DNA of 64,000 nt, from contig NZ_JADYUF010000009.1 of the NCBI RefSeq assembly GCF_021531655.1, forward strand, positions 32,288-96,287, given 5' to 3'. The stretch is from Leyella stercorea (GTDB lineage: Bacteria > Bacteroidota > Bacteroidia > Bacteroidales > Bacteroidaceae). Under the pieces are notes generated by a model. It saw only the letters and a program-made list of their open reading frames with translations. It had not been told where the DNA came from and made no database searches. This document shows, one piece after another, positions 53,879 through 63,337 of this stretch (the stretch's first letter is position 1; each line of letters starts with the position of its first letter). Made by a program: the position numbers and the translations under genes.

Positions 53879-54011
53879 TAAAAAAGTATGTAAACAAGCC
53901 AAAGAACGCGTCGGGGCATTGCAAAGATAATAATTGGCGCAAGGGAAAGCAAGGGAAAGATAATAATGAAGTATAATAGCCGTTAGTTATAGCGGTTGAT
54001 AATAAAATAAA

Positions 54012-55040
54012 ATGGTAGAAAATAATAGTAAAGTTATAGATTTGAAATTGGTATTAAAGAGAATAATGGCAAATAAGAAGTTATTTGCCATACTGATACC
54101 GATTGTATTTTTATGTTCGTGTCTTTATATCGTAAGTGTACCGCGGTATTACTCCACAGAAACAAAGTTAGCTCCAGAGATAGAAAATTCCATGAGTTCA
54201 GGAACTTTGGGGTCTATTGCGTCTTCATTTGGATTTGATATGTCGCAGATGAATTCTACAGATGCTATTACTCCGTTGCTTTATCCTGAATTATTGAAGG
54301 ATAATAGTTTCGTGTTCAAATTCCTTCCGATTTCTGTAACAACTCAGGATGGGAAAATAAAGACAAATTACTATGATTATTTGACGAAATATAATAAAGT
54401 ATCGCCAATTTCAAAGTTGTTCAGTTCTGTACAAAAACAAGAGAATCTACCTGATAAACAGACAAATCCATATGATTTGACTGCCGAACAGGATAAGGTG
54501 TTTTCTGCGATAAGAGATGACATCAAATTTGTCGTAGACAGTAAAACTGGGGTAATAACAATTTCCGTTAAGTCTCAAGACCCATTGGTTTGTAAAATAT
54601 TGGCTGATTCAGTACGTGGAATATTGCAGCAATATATTACATCCTATCGTACTAATAAGGCACGAGCAGATGTAGAATATTACAAATCGCTTGTTACTAA
54701 GGCAAAGGCAAATTATGAGAAAGCCCGTCAATTATATGGTAGCTTTTCAGATTCCAATGCAGATGTAATTCTTGAGAGTGTTCGTTTAAAGCAGAACGAT
54801 CTTGAGAATGATATGCAGTTAAAGTTCAATACATACAGTCAACTTAATCAGCAACTACAGGCTGCTATAGCAAAACTACAAGAGAAGACGCCTGCTTTTA
54901 CAACATTAAAGGGAGCTGCCGTTCCTATTAAGCCTGCAGGTCCGAAGCGAATGATATTCGTTTTGTCTATGGTTTGTGTAGCTTTTGTAATAGGAACGTT
55001 GTGGACACTGAGAAAGGATATTCCGAAATTGTTTGTTTAA
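54012..55040 (+). CDS. Wzz-type chain-length determinant
   Basis: Inner membrane polysaccharide co-polymerase that sets chain length. The 342-residue protein has helix one (about residues 22-45) with a preceding basic segment. A periplasmic domain with long coiled coil follows (YYKSLVTKAKANYEKARQLYG), then a C-terminal proline-rich segment VPIKPAGPKRM and helix two (about 312-332). No cytoplasmic tyrosine kinase domain is attached. First gene of the AT-rich cassette; its stop is 7 bp from the next start. Confidence 0.9.
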   Translation: MVENNSKVIDLKLVLKRIMANKKLFAILIPIVFLCSCLYIVSVPRYYSTETKLAPEIENSMSSGTLGSIASSFGFDMSQMNSTDAITPLLYPELLKDNSFVFKFLPISVTTQDGKIKTNYYDYLTKYNKVSPISKLFSSVQKQENLPDKQTNPYDLTAEQDKVFSAIRDDIKFVVDSKTGVITISVKSQDPLVCKILADSVRGILQQYITSYRTNKARADVEYYKSLVTKAKANYEKARQLYGSFSDSNADVILESVRLKQNDLENDMQLKFNTYSQLNQQLQAAIAKLQEKTPAFTTLKGAAVPIKPAGPKRMIFVLSMVCVAFVIGTLWTLRKDIPKLFV

Positions 55041-55047
55041 AATAGAT

Positions 55048-55953
55048 ATGGGTCAAAACTTGAGTTTTCTTACTAAAGTCGGTATATTTGTCAAAAAAAT
55101 GACAGGTATTAAGGATATATCTGCATTTAGAAAAGATGTCAAGAAAGTTGTTGGCAGTATAATCTATCATAAAAAGTATAATGCAGATGATGTTGTGCGT
55201 GTAATGCAAGACATGGGCATGAAGAAAGGCTCTGTAGTGTGTATACATGCCGCAATGAAGGAATTCTATAATTATCGTGGTACTGCACAGGAATTGATAG
55301 AAAAGATTCTTAATGTGATAACGCCTGAAGGAACATTACTTATGCCTGCTTATCCAAAGCCTGCGTGTATGTTTGATGATTCGTTTGTATTTGACATCAA
55401 TAACACACCAACTTCCGCTGGCTTTCTTGCAGAAACTTTTCGGAAATGCCCTGGGGTACTACGTAGCATAAACGTTCAGCATTCAGTATGTGCCTGGGGA
55501 AAAAATTCAGAATGGCTTATACGGGATCATCATAAAGGTGTAAATTGTTGGGATGAACATTCACCTTGGTATCGTATGACACAGTTAGATGCTCTTGTAT
55601 TTACTTTAGGATTGCCTGCAAGTTATATCGGAACATTTGATCATTGTGTAGAGGGACTTCTATATAAGGAACATCCATATTGGAAACAGTTTCTTACAAA
55701 AACCTATACATTCAGATATTATAATGACGAAGGTAAAGTTTGCTCATATACTTGTCTTACAGGTGATATAGACCGCAGAACCCACGAACAAGTGTTGATA
55801 TCAAGAATGGGAAGTGCTTACAGAAAACGTCGAATCTCCAATCTGCTGATAAAGGAGTTTGATTCGAAAGCCTGTCTTCAAAAAATGTTGGAATTGGGAC
55901 GACGTGGAATTACAATGTATTACGTACCATCACCTAAGAAATATAAGTTTTGA
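55048..55953 (+). CDS. AAC(3)-family N-acetyltransferase in a capsule locus
   Basis: The 301-residue protein has the aminoglycoside 3-N-acetyltransferase fold marks: VCIHAAMKEF, EGTLLMPAYPK, NTPTSAGFLAETFRKCPGVLRS, NVQHSVCAWG and HSPWYRM. In this context it more likely acetylates an amino sugar of the surface polysaccharide than an antibiotic. A TTG 15 bases earlier could also start it, but would overlap wzz. It overlaps the next gene by a TTGA junction. Confidence 0.82.
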   Translation: MGQNLSFLTKVGIFVKKMTGIKDISAFRKDVKKVVGSIIYHKKYNADDVVRVMQDMGMKKGSVVCIHAAMKEFYNYRGTAQELIEKILNVITPEGTLLMPAYPKPACMFDDSFVFDINNTPTSAGFLAETFRKCPGVLRSINVQHSVCAWGKNSEWLIRDHHKGVNCWDEHSPWYRMTQLDALVFTLGLPASYIGTFDHCVEGLLYKEHPYWKQFLTKTYTFRYYNDEGKVCSYTCLTGDIDRRTHEQVLISRMGSAYRKRRISNLLIKEFDSKACLQKMLELGRRGITMYYVPSPKKYKF

Positions 55954-57269
55954 ATAACTATTTAAGTAAACTGCGTGGCCAGTCATTATTGGTAAATACA
56001 GCCAAATTGTCGGTCAGTAATATAATAATGTATGTGTTGCCTATAATAGTGACACCTATATTGTCGCGTCTATACGGACCTGCTGCATTTGGTGAATGGG
56101 GTATATTTTCTTCATTCACATCAATTGTAGCAATTGTTATGTTCTTAAGTATTGATAATATTATAGTTAAGGCAGAGGAGGAAGAAGTTGGAAATCTATT
56201 GGTACTATGTGGTGGAATAGGTCTGATGGTAATCTCTCTATTGTGTATCGCCTTTACTTTGCTCAATATTTATGACAGCGGTTTTTGTTATATGATTATA
56301 ACATATATGCTGGCATATTTTGTCTATACTATTGTTTATAATTTGAATAATAGGTATGCAAATTATTCAAAACTTGCAGTTTCGAATGTTCTTCAAGGAG
56401 CTACACAGGCTATTGCCAGAATTTCTCTAGGTGTATTTTTTCTTGGGGTTGTTAATGGACTTGTATGCGGAACGATATTAGCTGAAATAATAACATCCAT
56501 ATTTTTGTGTTTTTGTCTATTCAAAATAGATACTCGTAAGTGGACTACAGTTACTGTGAGAGGTGTAAAGAATCTGTTGAAAAAGTATCGTAAGTTTCCG
56601 CTGTATGATGCTCCATCAAATCTTCTTGCATTTTCGACGTTGAATTTGCCTATTATAATTCTTGCTGGTACTTATAGCAAGTCAAGTATAGGATGTTTTT
56701 CTATTATTTTGCAATTGTTACTTCTGCCTATGTCATTAGTTGGCTCGTCAATGGGCAAGGTGTATTATCAAGAACTATGCAGCGCCGCAGGTGACAGTAA
56801 GCGTATAGAGAAAATGTCAGAGTCGATACTTAATATACTGTTAATAGTTTCAGTAATTCCTATGTTATTGCTGAGTTGTGGCGGAGACTATTTGGTTGTG
56901 CTGTTTCTTGGTGAGAGTTGGAGTACAGCAGGACATGTCGCTTTGATATTGTCGTTGTGGTCTTTTCCTGTTATCTTGACACAGCCTTTATTGCCGTTAT
57001 TTAGGGCTTATAATATCCAGAATGTGCTATTGCGTTATGATATATTGTATTTTATTGGAGGAATAGGTAGCTTGTTATTATGTTGCCATTGTTCATGTAG
57101 TATGTTTACGACTCTTATTGTCTATGCTGCAATATGTGCATTGGTAAAGTTCGCCCTCTTTCGCAAAATGGCAAGTATAGTTAATTATAATTTGTTTAAT
57201 CATCGTATGGCATTATCTGTATGGGTGTTTGCTGTATGTATTTTGGTCGTACGACTGGTGTTATTATGA
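55950..57269 (+). CDS. Wzx-type polysaccharide flippase, TTG start
   Basis: Flips lipid-linked repeat units across the inner membrane. The 439-residue protein has about twelve hydrophobic helices of the MATE-like oligosaccharidyl-lipid flippase superfamily, with early signature LSVSNIIMYVLPIIVTPILSRLYGP. The start is TTG overlapping the previous stop (TTGA). The first ATG, 78 bp later, would cut off most of the amphipathic N terminus, so TTG is the best choice. It also overlaps wzy by ATGA. Confidence 0.88.
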   Translation: MNNYLSKLRGQSLLVNTAKLSVSNIIMYVLPIIVTPILSRLYGPAAFGEWGIFSSFTSIVAIVMFLSIDNIIVKAEEEEVGNLLVLCGGIGLMVISLLCIAFTLLNIYDSGFCYMIITYMLAYFVYTIVYNLNNRYANYSKLAVSNVLQGATQAIARISLGVFFLGVVNGLVCGTILAEIITSIFLCFCLFKIDTRKWTTVTVRGVKNLLKKYRKFPLYDAPSNLLAFSTLNLPIIILAGTYSKSSIGCFSIILQLLLLPMSLVGSSMGKVYYQELCSAAGDSKRIEKMSESILNILLIVSVIPMLLLSCGGDYLVVLFLGESWSTAGHVALILSLWSFPVILTQPLLPLFRAYNIQNVLLRYDILYFIGGIGSLLLCCHCSCSMFTTLIVYAAICALVKFALFRKMASIVNYNLFNHRMALSVWVFAVCILVVRLVLL

Positions 57270-58606
57270 AAAAAGCACTTTCTTATATATTGTCTACTGA
57301 TTGTCTTTCAGGCAAGCTTATGCTGGCGTGTATATATGCGTTGGCATACGACTTTATGTATGAAAATTTTGTCTATAAACTGTTCGGCTATATTGGCAAC
57401 ATGGATTATGTTGAGATGGGTGTGGAGAATCGTGTCCTGTGGATATTGCTTTCCGTATTGCCATTTGCTGCATACAAAGGCCTGACTAAGATTTCTTCTT
57501 TCTTTTCATTGTTCCTCTATTTGTTTGTGTATCTGCCTTTTGTCCACGCCATATTTGTGGCGTATAATATCAGTCAATTGCAGATTTACTCTTATTGTCT
57601 TGCAATGATGGTCATTATGATATCGCTGTTTAAGTTAGGTGGTGAATGGACATTGTTGCATGATATTGTAGTGAAACCACAAGTGTCATTACGAACAATA
57701 GAAATTATCACTTTGGTCTTGACTCTTTTATTTGTTGCAATAGCGCATAATTCTATGCATTTTGTTAATATATTTACACAGTCAGGAGATATGTATGCTT
57801 ATCGTGCACAAAATTCAGAAGTTGAGTATCTTGGTGGTGTTGCCTATGTTAGAGGGTGCTTATTTGGAGCTTTCTATCCGTTCTTATTGGTTAGTTATCT
57901 TAGGATGAAGAGACGAAAGATGGCTTTGTTACCTTTGATAGGATATTTCCTGCTGTTTGCGGTAGACATGCAGAAGATGACATTTCTTATGCCATTTGCT
58001 TTAATATTTATGTATTATGTCATTTCGCTTAACGAGGATAAAATATGCAATTATCTGCATTCCTTCATGATGGTGTGCATATTAATACTATCATTGGTGC
58101 TATATATCTTTCAAGATGATGAGATTGTGTTTACTTTAGCTGCTATCGTCTTGTTGCGTACTGTATGTGTCGCAGGCTGGCTTACTCAGTTCTATATTCA
58201 CTTCTTTAATGAGAATCCGTACACATACTATTCGCACATTAATATTGTTAATTATATTACCGAAGCATACCCATACTCAGAGCCTTTGGGTAGAGTTGTA
58301 GCTTATGGTAGCCAGAATGCCAATGCAAATTTTTTCTTAACTGACGGCGTTGCTGCTTGTGGGTTGATTGGAATAATAGTAATTGGTGTGTTCTTTGCTA
58401 TAGTGTTGTTGTTTATAAATTCAATATCTGCAAGATATAAGAAATCTGATATATTTATAATGTTTATGCCGACGATAGCGTATTTTCTTAATACTTCAAT
58501 ATTTACAACTATGTTATCTAATGGATTGTTTGTATTGATACTTTTGGTTGTATGCTCAAAAAATGTAACTAATAATATGAATTATGAAACTATTGAAGAA
58601 AGATAA
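57266..58606 (+). CDS. Wzy-type polysaccharide polymerase
   Basis: Inner membrane protein of 446 residues with about eleven hydrophobic segments and one larger periplasmic loop (TQSGDMYAYRAQNSEVEYLGG). Sequence conservation in Wzy is always low; the call rests on topology and on its place directly after wzx with a 4 bp overlap. TM layout and length fit EpsG/Wzy polymerases. It overlaps the next glycosyltransferase by 23 bp. Confidence 0.72.
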   Translation: MKKALSYILSTDCLSGKLMLACIYALAYDFMYENFVYKLFGYIGNMDYVEMGVENRVLWILLSVLPFAAYKGLTKISSFFSLFLYLFVYLPFVHAIFVAYNISQLQIYSYCLAMMVIMISLFKLGGEWTLLHDIVVKPQVSLRTIEIITLVLTLLFVAIAHNSMHFVNIFTQSGDMYAYRAQNSEVEYLGGVAYVRGCLFGAFYPFLLVSYLRMKRRKMALLPLIGYFLLFAVDMQKMTFLMPFALIFMYYVISLNEDKICNYLHSFMMVCILILSLVLYIFQDDEIVFTLAAIVLLRTVCVAGWLTQFYIHFFNENPYTYYSHINIVNYITEAYPYSEPLGRVVAYGSQNANANFFLTDGVAACGLIGIIVIGVFFAIVLLFINSISARYKKSDIFIMFMPTIAYFLNTSIFTTMLSNGLFVLILLVVCSKNVTNNMNYETIEER

Positions 58607-59708
58607 AAAACTTTGTTTTGTTTTAAATATCGGTCCACATTATCGTTTGCCAATATTTAAGGCTATTGACGAAAGATTTTCGTGCAGTTTTTATTTTGGA
58701 AGTCATATGAAACAACAGATAAAGACTTTTGATTATAAAATATTGGAAGGATATGTGGCTACACTTAAGAACTATTTTTGGGGGAACTTTTATTGGCAGT
58801 CTAAATCACTGAGGATTATATTCAAAAAATATGATATGTATTTTTTTGTTGGCGAGCCTTATTGTTTGTCATCATGGGTTTTGCTTGTTTTATGCAGGTT
58901 GTTAGGTAAACAGACTGTAGCGTGGACGCATGGGTGGTATGGCAGGGAAGGTTTTGTCAAGCGACTTATAAAGCGTATTTATTATTCGCTATATACAAAA
59001 TTGATGGTATATAACGAGTATTCAATAAAGTTGATGGAGCAAGTAGGCTTTAGTACAGATAAGATGTTTTGTATAGCAAATTCACTTGATACCGACAAAG
59101 ATATGAAGATACGCTCAGAATTAAAACCCTCCAATATATACCGTGAGCACTTTAAGAACGATTGTCCAACGATTATATATTGTGGGCGAATTCAGAAGTG
59201 GAAAAGGCTGGACCTTATTATTCATAGTATAGCCCAGTTCAAGAATGAAGGTAAGACGGTAAATGTTGTATTTTTGGGCAAGGACATTGAGAATGTTGCA
59301 CTTGATAAACTGGCTGAGAGTCTTGGCGTTTCTAATCAAGTGTGGATGTATGGTCCATGTTATGATGAACAAGTTATTGGTGAGATGTTCTATAATGCCT
59401 ATGTTTGTTTGTCTCCAGGTAATGTAGGTTTGACTGCCATACATGCCCTGAGTTTTGGCTGTCCAGTTATTACTCACGATGATTTTAAATATCAGAACCC
59501 TGAGTTTGAAGCTATAGTGCCTGGTGTTACTGGCGACTTTTTTAAAAAGGATGATATGGCAGACATGAAAGCCAAAATAGAATTATGGATAAATAAAGAC
59601 GAAGAAGCAAGAAATAATACACGCATAAATGCGTTTAAAGAAATAGAAAAGAAGTGGAATATTCACTATCAACTTGGAATTATTGAGAAAATTGTGAATC
59701 GTGATTAA
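58584..59708 (+). CDS. GT4 glycosyltransferase
   Basis: GT-B enzyme of 374 residues. The GT4 donor-binding domain starts at TIIYCGRIQKWKRLDLIIHSI, with VWMYGPCYDEQVIGEMFYNAYVCLSPGNVGLTAIHALSFGCPVI as the conserved E-x7-E-like region, where GL-TAIHAL replaces the usual glutamate pattern. It overlaps wzy, so it is translationally coupled. Role: addition of one sugar of the capsule repeat unit. Confidence 0.85.
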   Translation: MKLLKKDKKLCFVLNIGPHYRLPIFKAIDERFSCSFYFGSHMKQQIKTFDYKILEGYVATLKNYFWGNFYWQSKSLRIIFKKYDMYFFVGEPYCLSSWVLLVLCRLLGKQTVAWTHGWYGREGFVKRLIKRIYYSLYTKLMVYNEYSIKLMEQVGFSTDKMFCIANSLDTDKDMKIRSELKPSNIYREHFKNDCPTIIYCGRIQKWKRLDLIIHSIAQFKNEGKTVNVVFLGKDIENVALDKLAESLGVSNQVWMYGPCYDEQVIGEMFYNAYVCLSPGNVGLTAIHALSFGCPVITHDDFKYQNPEFEAIVPGVTGDFFKKDDMADMKAKIELWINKDEEARNNTRINAFKEIEKKWNIHYQLGIIEKIVNRD

Positions 59709-59782
59709 TTATAAGGTAAATATAAATACCATATAGCTATATGTGCAACCAATTTGCACGATTATTACATATCATCTAAAAA

Positions 59783-60029
59783 GATTGTTCTTTGACTTAT
59801 TGATTATGAGATGGGGTTGAGTTTGACTTCGTTATATACTCTTTTATTTTTACTTTTCAAGTGATGATTTTTTTGTAGCCATTTTAATAATTAACTTCTG
59901 GCTTTTTTACTCAATAGTAACAAAGTTTATTACTTGAGATAAAATATGCTTCCCTTAATTCGTATTTTTTATATGTTTTGGCTGCAAAAAAACTCTTACC
60001 ATTTCAAATCAAAACGTCAAAGAGCACTC
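59783..60029. mobile_element. Inverted-repeat element in the 415 bp gap between glycosyltransferase genes
   Basis: About 44 bp at 59783-59826 (GATTGTTCTTTGACTTATTG...) is repeated inverted with roughly 80% identity at 59986-60029. The interior is AT-rich and contains, on the minus strand, a short start-to-stop frame MATKKSSLEK (59882-59850), possibly the remnant of a transposase start. No consensus promoter was found in 59,709-60,124. It may be a MITE or an old invertible segment. Confidence 0.55.
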
Positions 60030-60124
60030 TAAATGGTTGTACATTAACTTAATATATATAACTGAAATTTTATATTAACACTAATACACACAATTAACAA
60101 ATTCGTAAGGATTCAGATACAACT

Positions 60125-61213
60125 ATGAAAATATTTATAGATAACGTTGTTTTTGCATGGCAGAAATCAGGAGGAATTTCTGTTGTCTGGTATGAGTTGC
60201 TCAAACGTTTGCTTAATACGCAAGAGCTTGAAGGTAAATTGTACTTTATTGACTATGCTGGTTCTGAGAAAAATATATTTTACCGATTGTTGAATATACC
60301 TTCGGCATTAATTTGTAAACGCATATCAAGTAAACTATTTGGTGTAATGAAGTATTTGCCACAAATGTTTAGTAATAAAGGGCAGCACTTCATTTTCCAC
60401 TCTACGTACTATCGTATTTGCTCGGATAAGAAAGCAATAAATATTGTTACCGTACACGATTTTACTTATGAATATTTTTGTAGCGGTTTGAAGCGTTATA
60501 TACATAGTCTTACAAAGAACTATGCATTACGTAATGCTGACCATATTATATGCATATCAAATAATACAAAGAAAGATTTGTTGAAATTTGTTGAAGGCTT
60601 GGATGAGAGTAAAGTTCATGTTATATACAATGGTGCATCGGATGATTTCTTTAAGTTTGCATCTTCTGCAGATCGGTATTCGATAAAGGAACAACCTTAT
60701 TTAGTTTATGTTGGCAGTCGTGCATCTTACAAAAATTTTGAGTTGGCAGTACGAACATCTGCTTTAGTAGGCATGGAGTTGATGATTGTGGGTGACAAAC
60801 TAACGGAAGATGAACGTTTGGTGGTAGATGGGTATCTTAGGAATAATTATAAAGAATTAGGTCGTATTGATAATGCGAAACTCAATGAATTATACAATAA
60901 GGCTTTTGCACTTATCTATCCGTCTTCGTATGAAGGTTTTGGGCTCCCAGTAATAGAAGCTCAAAAGGCAGGTTGTCCGGTATTAGCACTAGATAATTCT
61001 TCAATTACAGAAATTATTGGTGATAAATCTCAATTAGTTAATGAACCTAAGCCCGAAGCTTTTGCCGATCAAATATATAAACTTCAACAGGAAGATTATA
61101 GAAATGTGATTGTTGAGAATGGTATCAATAATGCGAAACGTTTCTCATGGGATGAAACCTATAGGCAGTATTTATTATTGTATGAGGATATTATGAAATG
61201 TTATGATAAATAG
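60125..61213 (+). CDS. GT4 glycosyltransferase (mannosyltransferase-like)
   Basis: The 362-residue GT-B enzyme begins MKIFIDNVVFAWQKSGGISVVW. Signatures are IVTVHDFTYEYF, DHIICISNNTKKDLL, YLVYVGSRASYKNFELAV and ALIYPSSYEGFGLPVIEAQKAGCPVLA, the E-x7-E donor motif of GT4. The family often uses GDP-mannose or UDP-sugars. It is separated from the rest of the capsule operon by the inverted-repeat gap. Composition stays AT-rich. Confidence 0.87.
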   Translation: MKIFIDNVVFAWQKSGGISVVWYELLKRLLNTQELEGKLYFIDYAGSEKNIFYRLLNIPSALICKRISSKLFGVMKYLPQMFSNKGQHFIFHSTYYRICSDKKAINIVTVHDFTYEYFCSGLKRYIHSLTKNYALRNADHIICISNNTKKDLLKFVEGLDESKVHVIYNGASDDFFKFASSADRYSIKEQPYLVYVGSRASYKNFELAVRTSALVGMELMIVGDKLTEDERLVVDGYLRNNYKELGRIDNAKLNELYNKAFALIYPSSYEGFGLPVIEAQKAGCPVLALDNSSITEIIGDKSQLVNEPKPEAFADQIYKLQQEDYRNVIVENGINNAKRFSWDETYRQYLLLYEDIMKCYDK

Positions 61214-61250
61214 TTTGGTAGTTTCAATGGTGTCTTTATTATAATATAAA

Positions 61251-61282
61251 TTTGCTGTTGTCGTATTTTTAATATAACTTTG
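61251..61282 (+). promoter_or_regulatory. Bacteroidetes promoter for the ATPase/STAS pair
   Basis: TTTG (61251-61254), 20 nt spacer, TAACTTTG (61275-61282). Start point near 61288, only about 15 nt before the ATG. It shows that the pair can be expressed apart from the capsule operon. Confidence 0.85.
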
Positions 61283-61302
61283 CAAATATAAAAATGTAAG
61301 CT

Positions 61303-62201
61303 ATGCCGACAAATGTATTAATACCCAATGTAAGTATAGATGAACGGATTGGAAGTGTCTTTAATTATTTGTTCCATATAATCAATGATTCAGAGAAATC
61401 TGAAGACGAAACAGTAGAATGGAACTTTAAAAACGCCTCTTTCTTTCATCCGTTTTTCCTTGCGCCGTTGGCTATATATAAACATAGATGTGGGAAGAAA
61501 ATACATTGTATAAATAATCCTCAAAACATTAGCGATTATTTTTCAACGATAGCTTTTCACAAGCCTTTGAGCATACAGGCAGAGTCGGATATTAAGGCTC
61601 TTTTAGAACCTTATAAACATAAGACTTACACTCCAATCTGTGCATTCCGTGCTTCAGAGGAGAAAGTCGCGGACGAGTTACAGTCTGTTTTACAAGTGTT
61701 GATAGAAAACCAAACGAACTATGATAGTTCGGTTAAAACTCCATTGTCATAATTCTCTTAAGTGAGATAATATGCAATGTAAACCAACACTCGTGTAGTA
61801 AGTATGGTTATATTTTTGCACAATACTTAAGAAAGGAAGGGTGTATAGATATTTGTATTGCAGATGACGGTATTACCGTATACGGTAGTTATATAAAGAA
61901 CAAGAAGTATCTTGAGGAAATAGGGGACAATGAAGCAAAGGCTTTGCGTATGGCCAATGATGGTTTTTCTACGAAAGATTCTCCAGAGCGTGGCTATGGA
62001 CTGAATACATCACGAAGACTCTTAACAAAAGGAATGGGTGGCGATTTCTTCATGCTTTCGGGCAGTGCATTTTACAGATTGTCAAAGGATCATGATGAAG
62101 TAGTGGAGTTGCCTAAAACAATACGTTGGGATGGAACTATAGTTCTTATGAGAATACCAGTTACATTGCCAGAACATTTTAATATTTATGAATATATATA
62201 A
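61303..62201 (+). pseudogene. Histidine-kinase-type ATPase protein, split by a frameshift
   Basis: Frame one (61303-61752) gives 149 residues, with a STAS- or helix-rich N terminus (NASFFHPFFLAPLAIYKHRC). Just before its stop the other frame continues with the N box SEIICNVNQHS, then IADDGITVYGS (G1 box) and RGYGLNTSRRLLTKGMGGDF (G2 box) to the stop at 62201. Joined by a -1 shift near 61,750, the two parts make one protein of about 298 residues with a HATPase_c_3 fold. No classical slippery heptamer was found, so mutation or a base error is more likely than programmed shifting. Confidence 0.78.
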
Positions 62202-62212
62202 GGAATGAAGTC

Positions 62213-62551
62213 ATGGAAAAGAACATTAAAGTTTTAGACCTATTAGGTCCGGATATTCGTTCCCGTAGCAATGCAGGAGCGATTGAAAAAATCATCAAAG
62301 AATCAGGTAATGCAAAGTGCGTTATTGATATGGAGGGTGTGGAGTTTATTTCTCGCTCTTTTGCTGATGAATTGCTTGAAATTTGCAAAAAGTCTTTTTC
62401 TGTAATCGTAAATACACATGGGGTCGCAGACACTATAATTAAAATAGTTAGTAAGAGTAGAAGTATAAGAAAAGAGAAACATAAGGGAACTGAAAAGATT
62501 GTCAAATTACGTGATATGGCAAGTCTTGAATTATATTTTGCTACATTCTGA
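62213..62551 (+). CDS. STAS-like protein (DUF4325 type)
   Basis: A 112-residue protein with a compact alpha/beta layout. GVEFISRSFADELLEIC is the hallmark segment of DUF4325, a STAS-like domain. VIDMEG before it is the strand that normally carries the regulatory serine in anti-sigma antagonists. It starts 12 bp after the ATPase stop, so the two genes form a unit resembling an anti-sigma kinase with its STAS partner. Targets are unknown. Confidence 0.75.
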   Translation: MEKNIKVLDLLGPDIRSRSNAGAIEKIIKESGNAKCVIDMEGVEFISRSFADELLEICKKSFSVIVNTHGVADTIIKIVSKSRSIRKEKHKGTEKIVKLRDMASLELYFATF

Positions 62552-62571
62552 CTTGTTATATTATTAAGGTA

Positions 62572-63333
62572 ATGACAATATCACTCATAACAGCTACATA
62601 CAACAGTGGGAAGACCGTGGAGGATACTCTGCGGTCGGTTCTTGCACAGACATATAAGGAGATAGATTATTGGGTTGTAGACGGTGGTTCGAAGGATGAC
62701 ACAATGGATATTGTGCGTAAGTACGAGCCGCTGTTTGGCGGTCGTCTGCATTGGATTTCGGAGCCCGACCGTGGTATATACGACGCCATGAACAAGGGTA
62801 TTAGCCATAGCACGGGCGACGTGGTTGGCATACTCAATAGCGACGACTTCTTCACGTCGAACGATGTGCTGGAGCGTGTGGCTGCTGAGATGCAGGCCGA
62901 CAACACTCTGGATGCTGTGTATGGCGACATACATTTCATTAAGGATGGTGCCCCAGACCGCATTGTGCGCTATTATTCGTCTAAGTATTTCCATCCGTTC
63001 TGGCTACGCTTCGGCTTCATGCCGGCTCATCCGTCATTTTATGCTCGTAGGGAGGTGTTTGAGAAACATGGCTTGTACTCTCTTGATTACAAGATTGCTG
63101 CCGATTACGACATGATGGTCAGACTGTTTCTCAAGCATCGTATAAAGGCAAAATATATGCCGATGGATTTTGTAACGATGCTTATGGGTGGTTTGAGTAC
63201 CAAAGGAGTGCGCAGTCGTATGGTGCTTGTGAGTGAGGACGTCAAGGCATGCCGTACGTATGGTTTTTATACCAATCGCTTTATGATTAGTCTGAAATTT
63301 CTGTATAAGATATTTGAATGTCGCTTTAGGTAA
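62572..63333 (+). CDS. GT2 glycosyltransferase
   Basis: GT-A enzyme of 253 residues. It has ISLITATYNSGKTVEDTLRSV, YWVVDGGSKDDT, SEPDRGIYDAMNKGI, GILNSDDFF (DXD position) and KIAADYDMMVRLF. This WcaA/PglI-like group often transfers the last sugars of exopolysaccharides. From about 62,700 its composition is like housekeeping DNA, unlike the AT-rich genes before it, so it may be the conserved right border of a variable cassette. Confidence 0.9.
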   Translation: MTISLITATYNSGKTVEDTLRSVLAQTYKEIDYWVVDGGSKDDTMDIVRKYEPLFGGRLHWISEPDRGIYDAMNKGISHSTGDVVGILNSDDFFTSNDVLERVAAEMQADNTLDAVYGDIHFIKDGAPDRIVRYYSSKYFHPFWLRFGFMPAHPSFYARREVFEKHGLYSLDYKIAADYDMMVRLFLKHRIKAKYMPMDFVTMLMGGLSTKGVRSRMVLVSEDVKACRTYGFYTNRFMISLKFLYKIFECRFR

Positions 63334-63337
63334 TCGA

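Noticed and set aside
53911..53935. Minus-strand -7 element CAAAGATA before wzz
   Set aside because: No -33 match and no gene on that strand to serve; probably chance in AT-rich DNA.
55048..55953. Antibiotic resistance gene of AAC(3) type
   Set aside because: The fold matches, but its place between wzz and wzx points to acetylation of a polysaccharide sugar; resistance cannot be claimed.
61720..61760. Programmed -1 frameshift site
   Set aside because: No X-XXY-YYZ heptamer in the right frame and no clear downstream pseudoknot were seen, so a mutation or base error is the simpler explanation.
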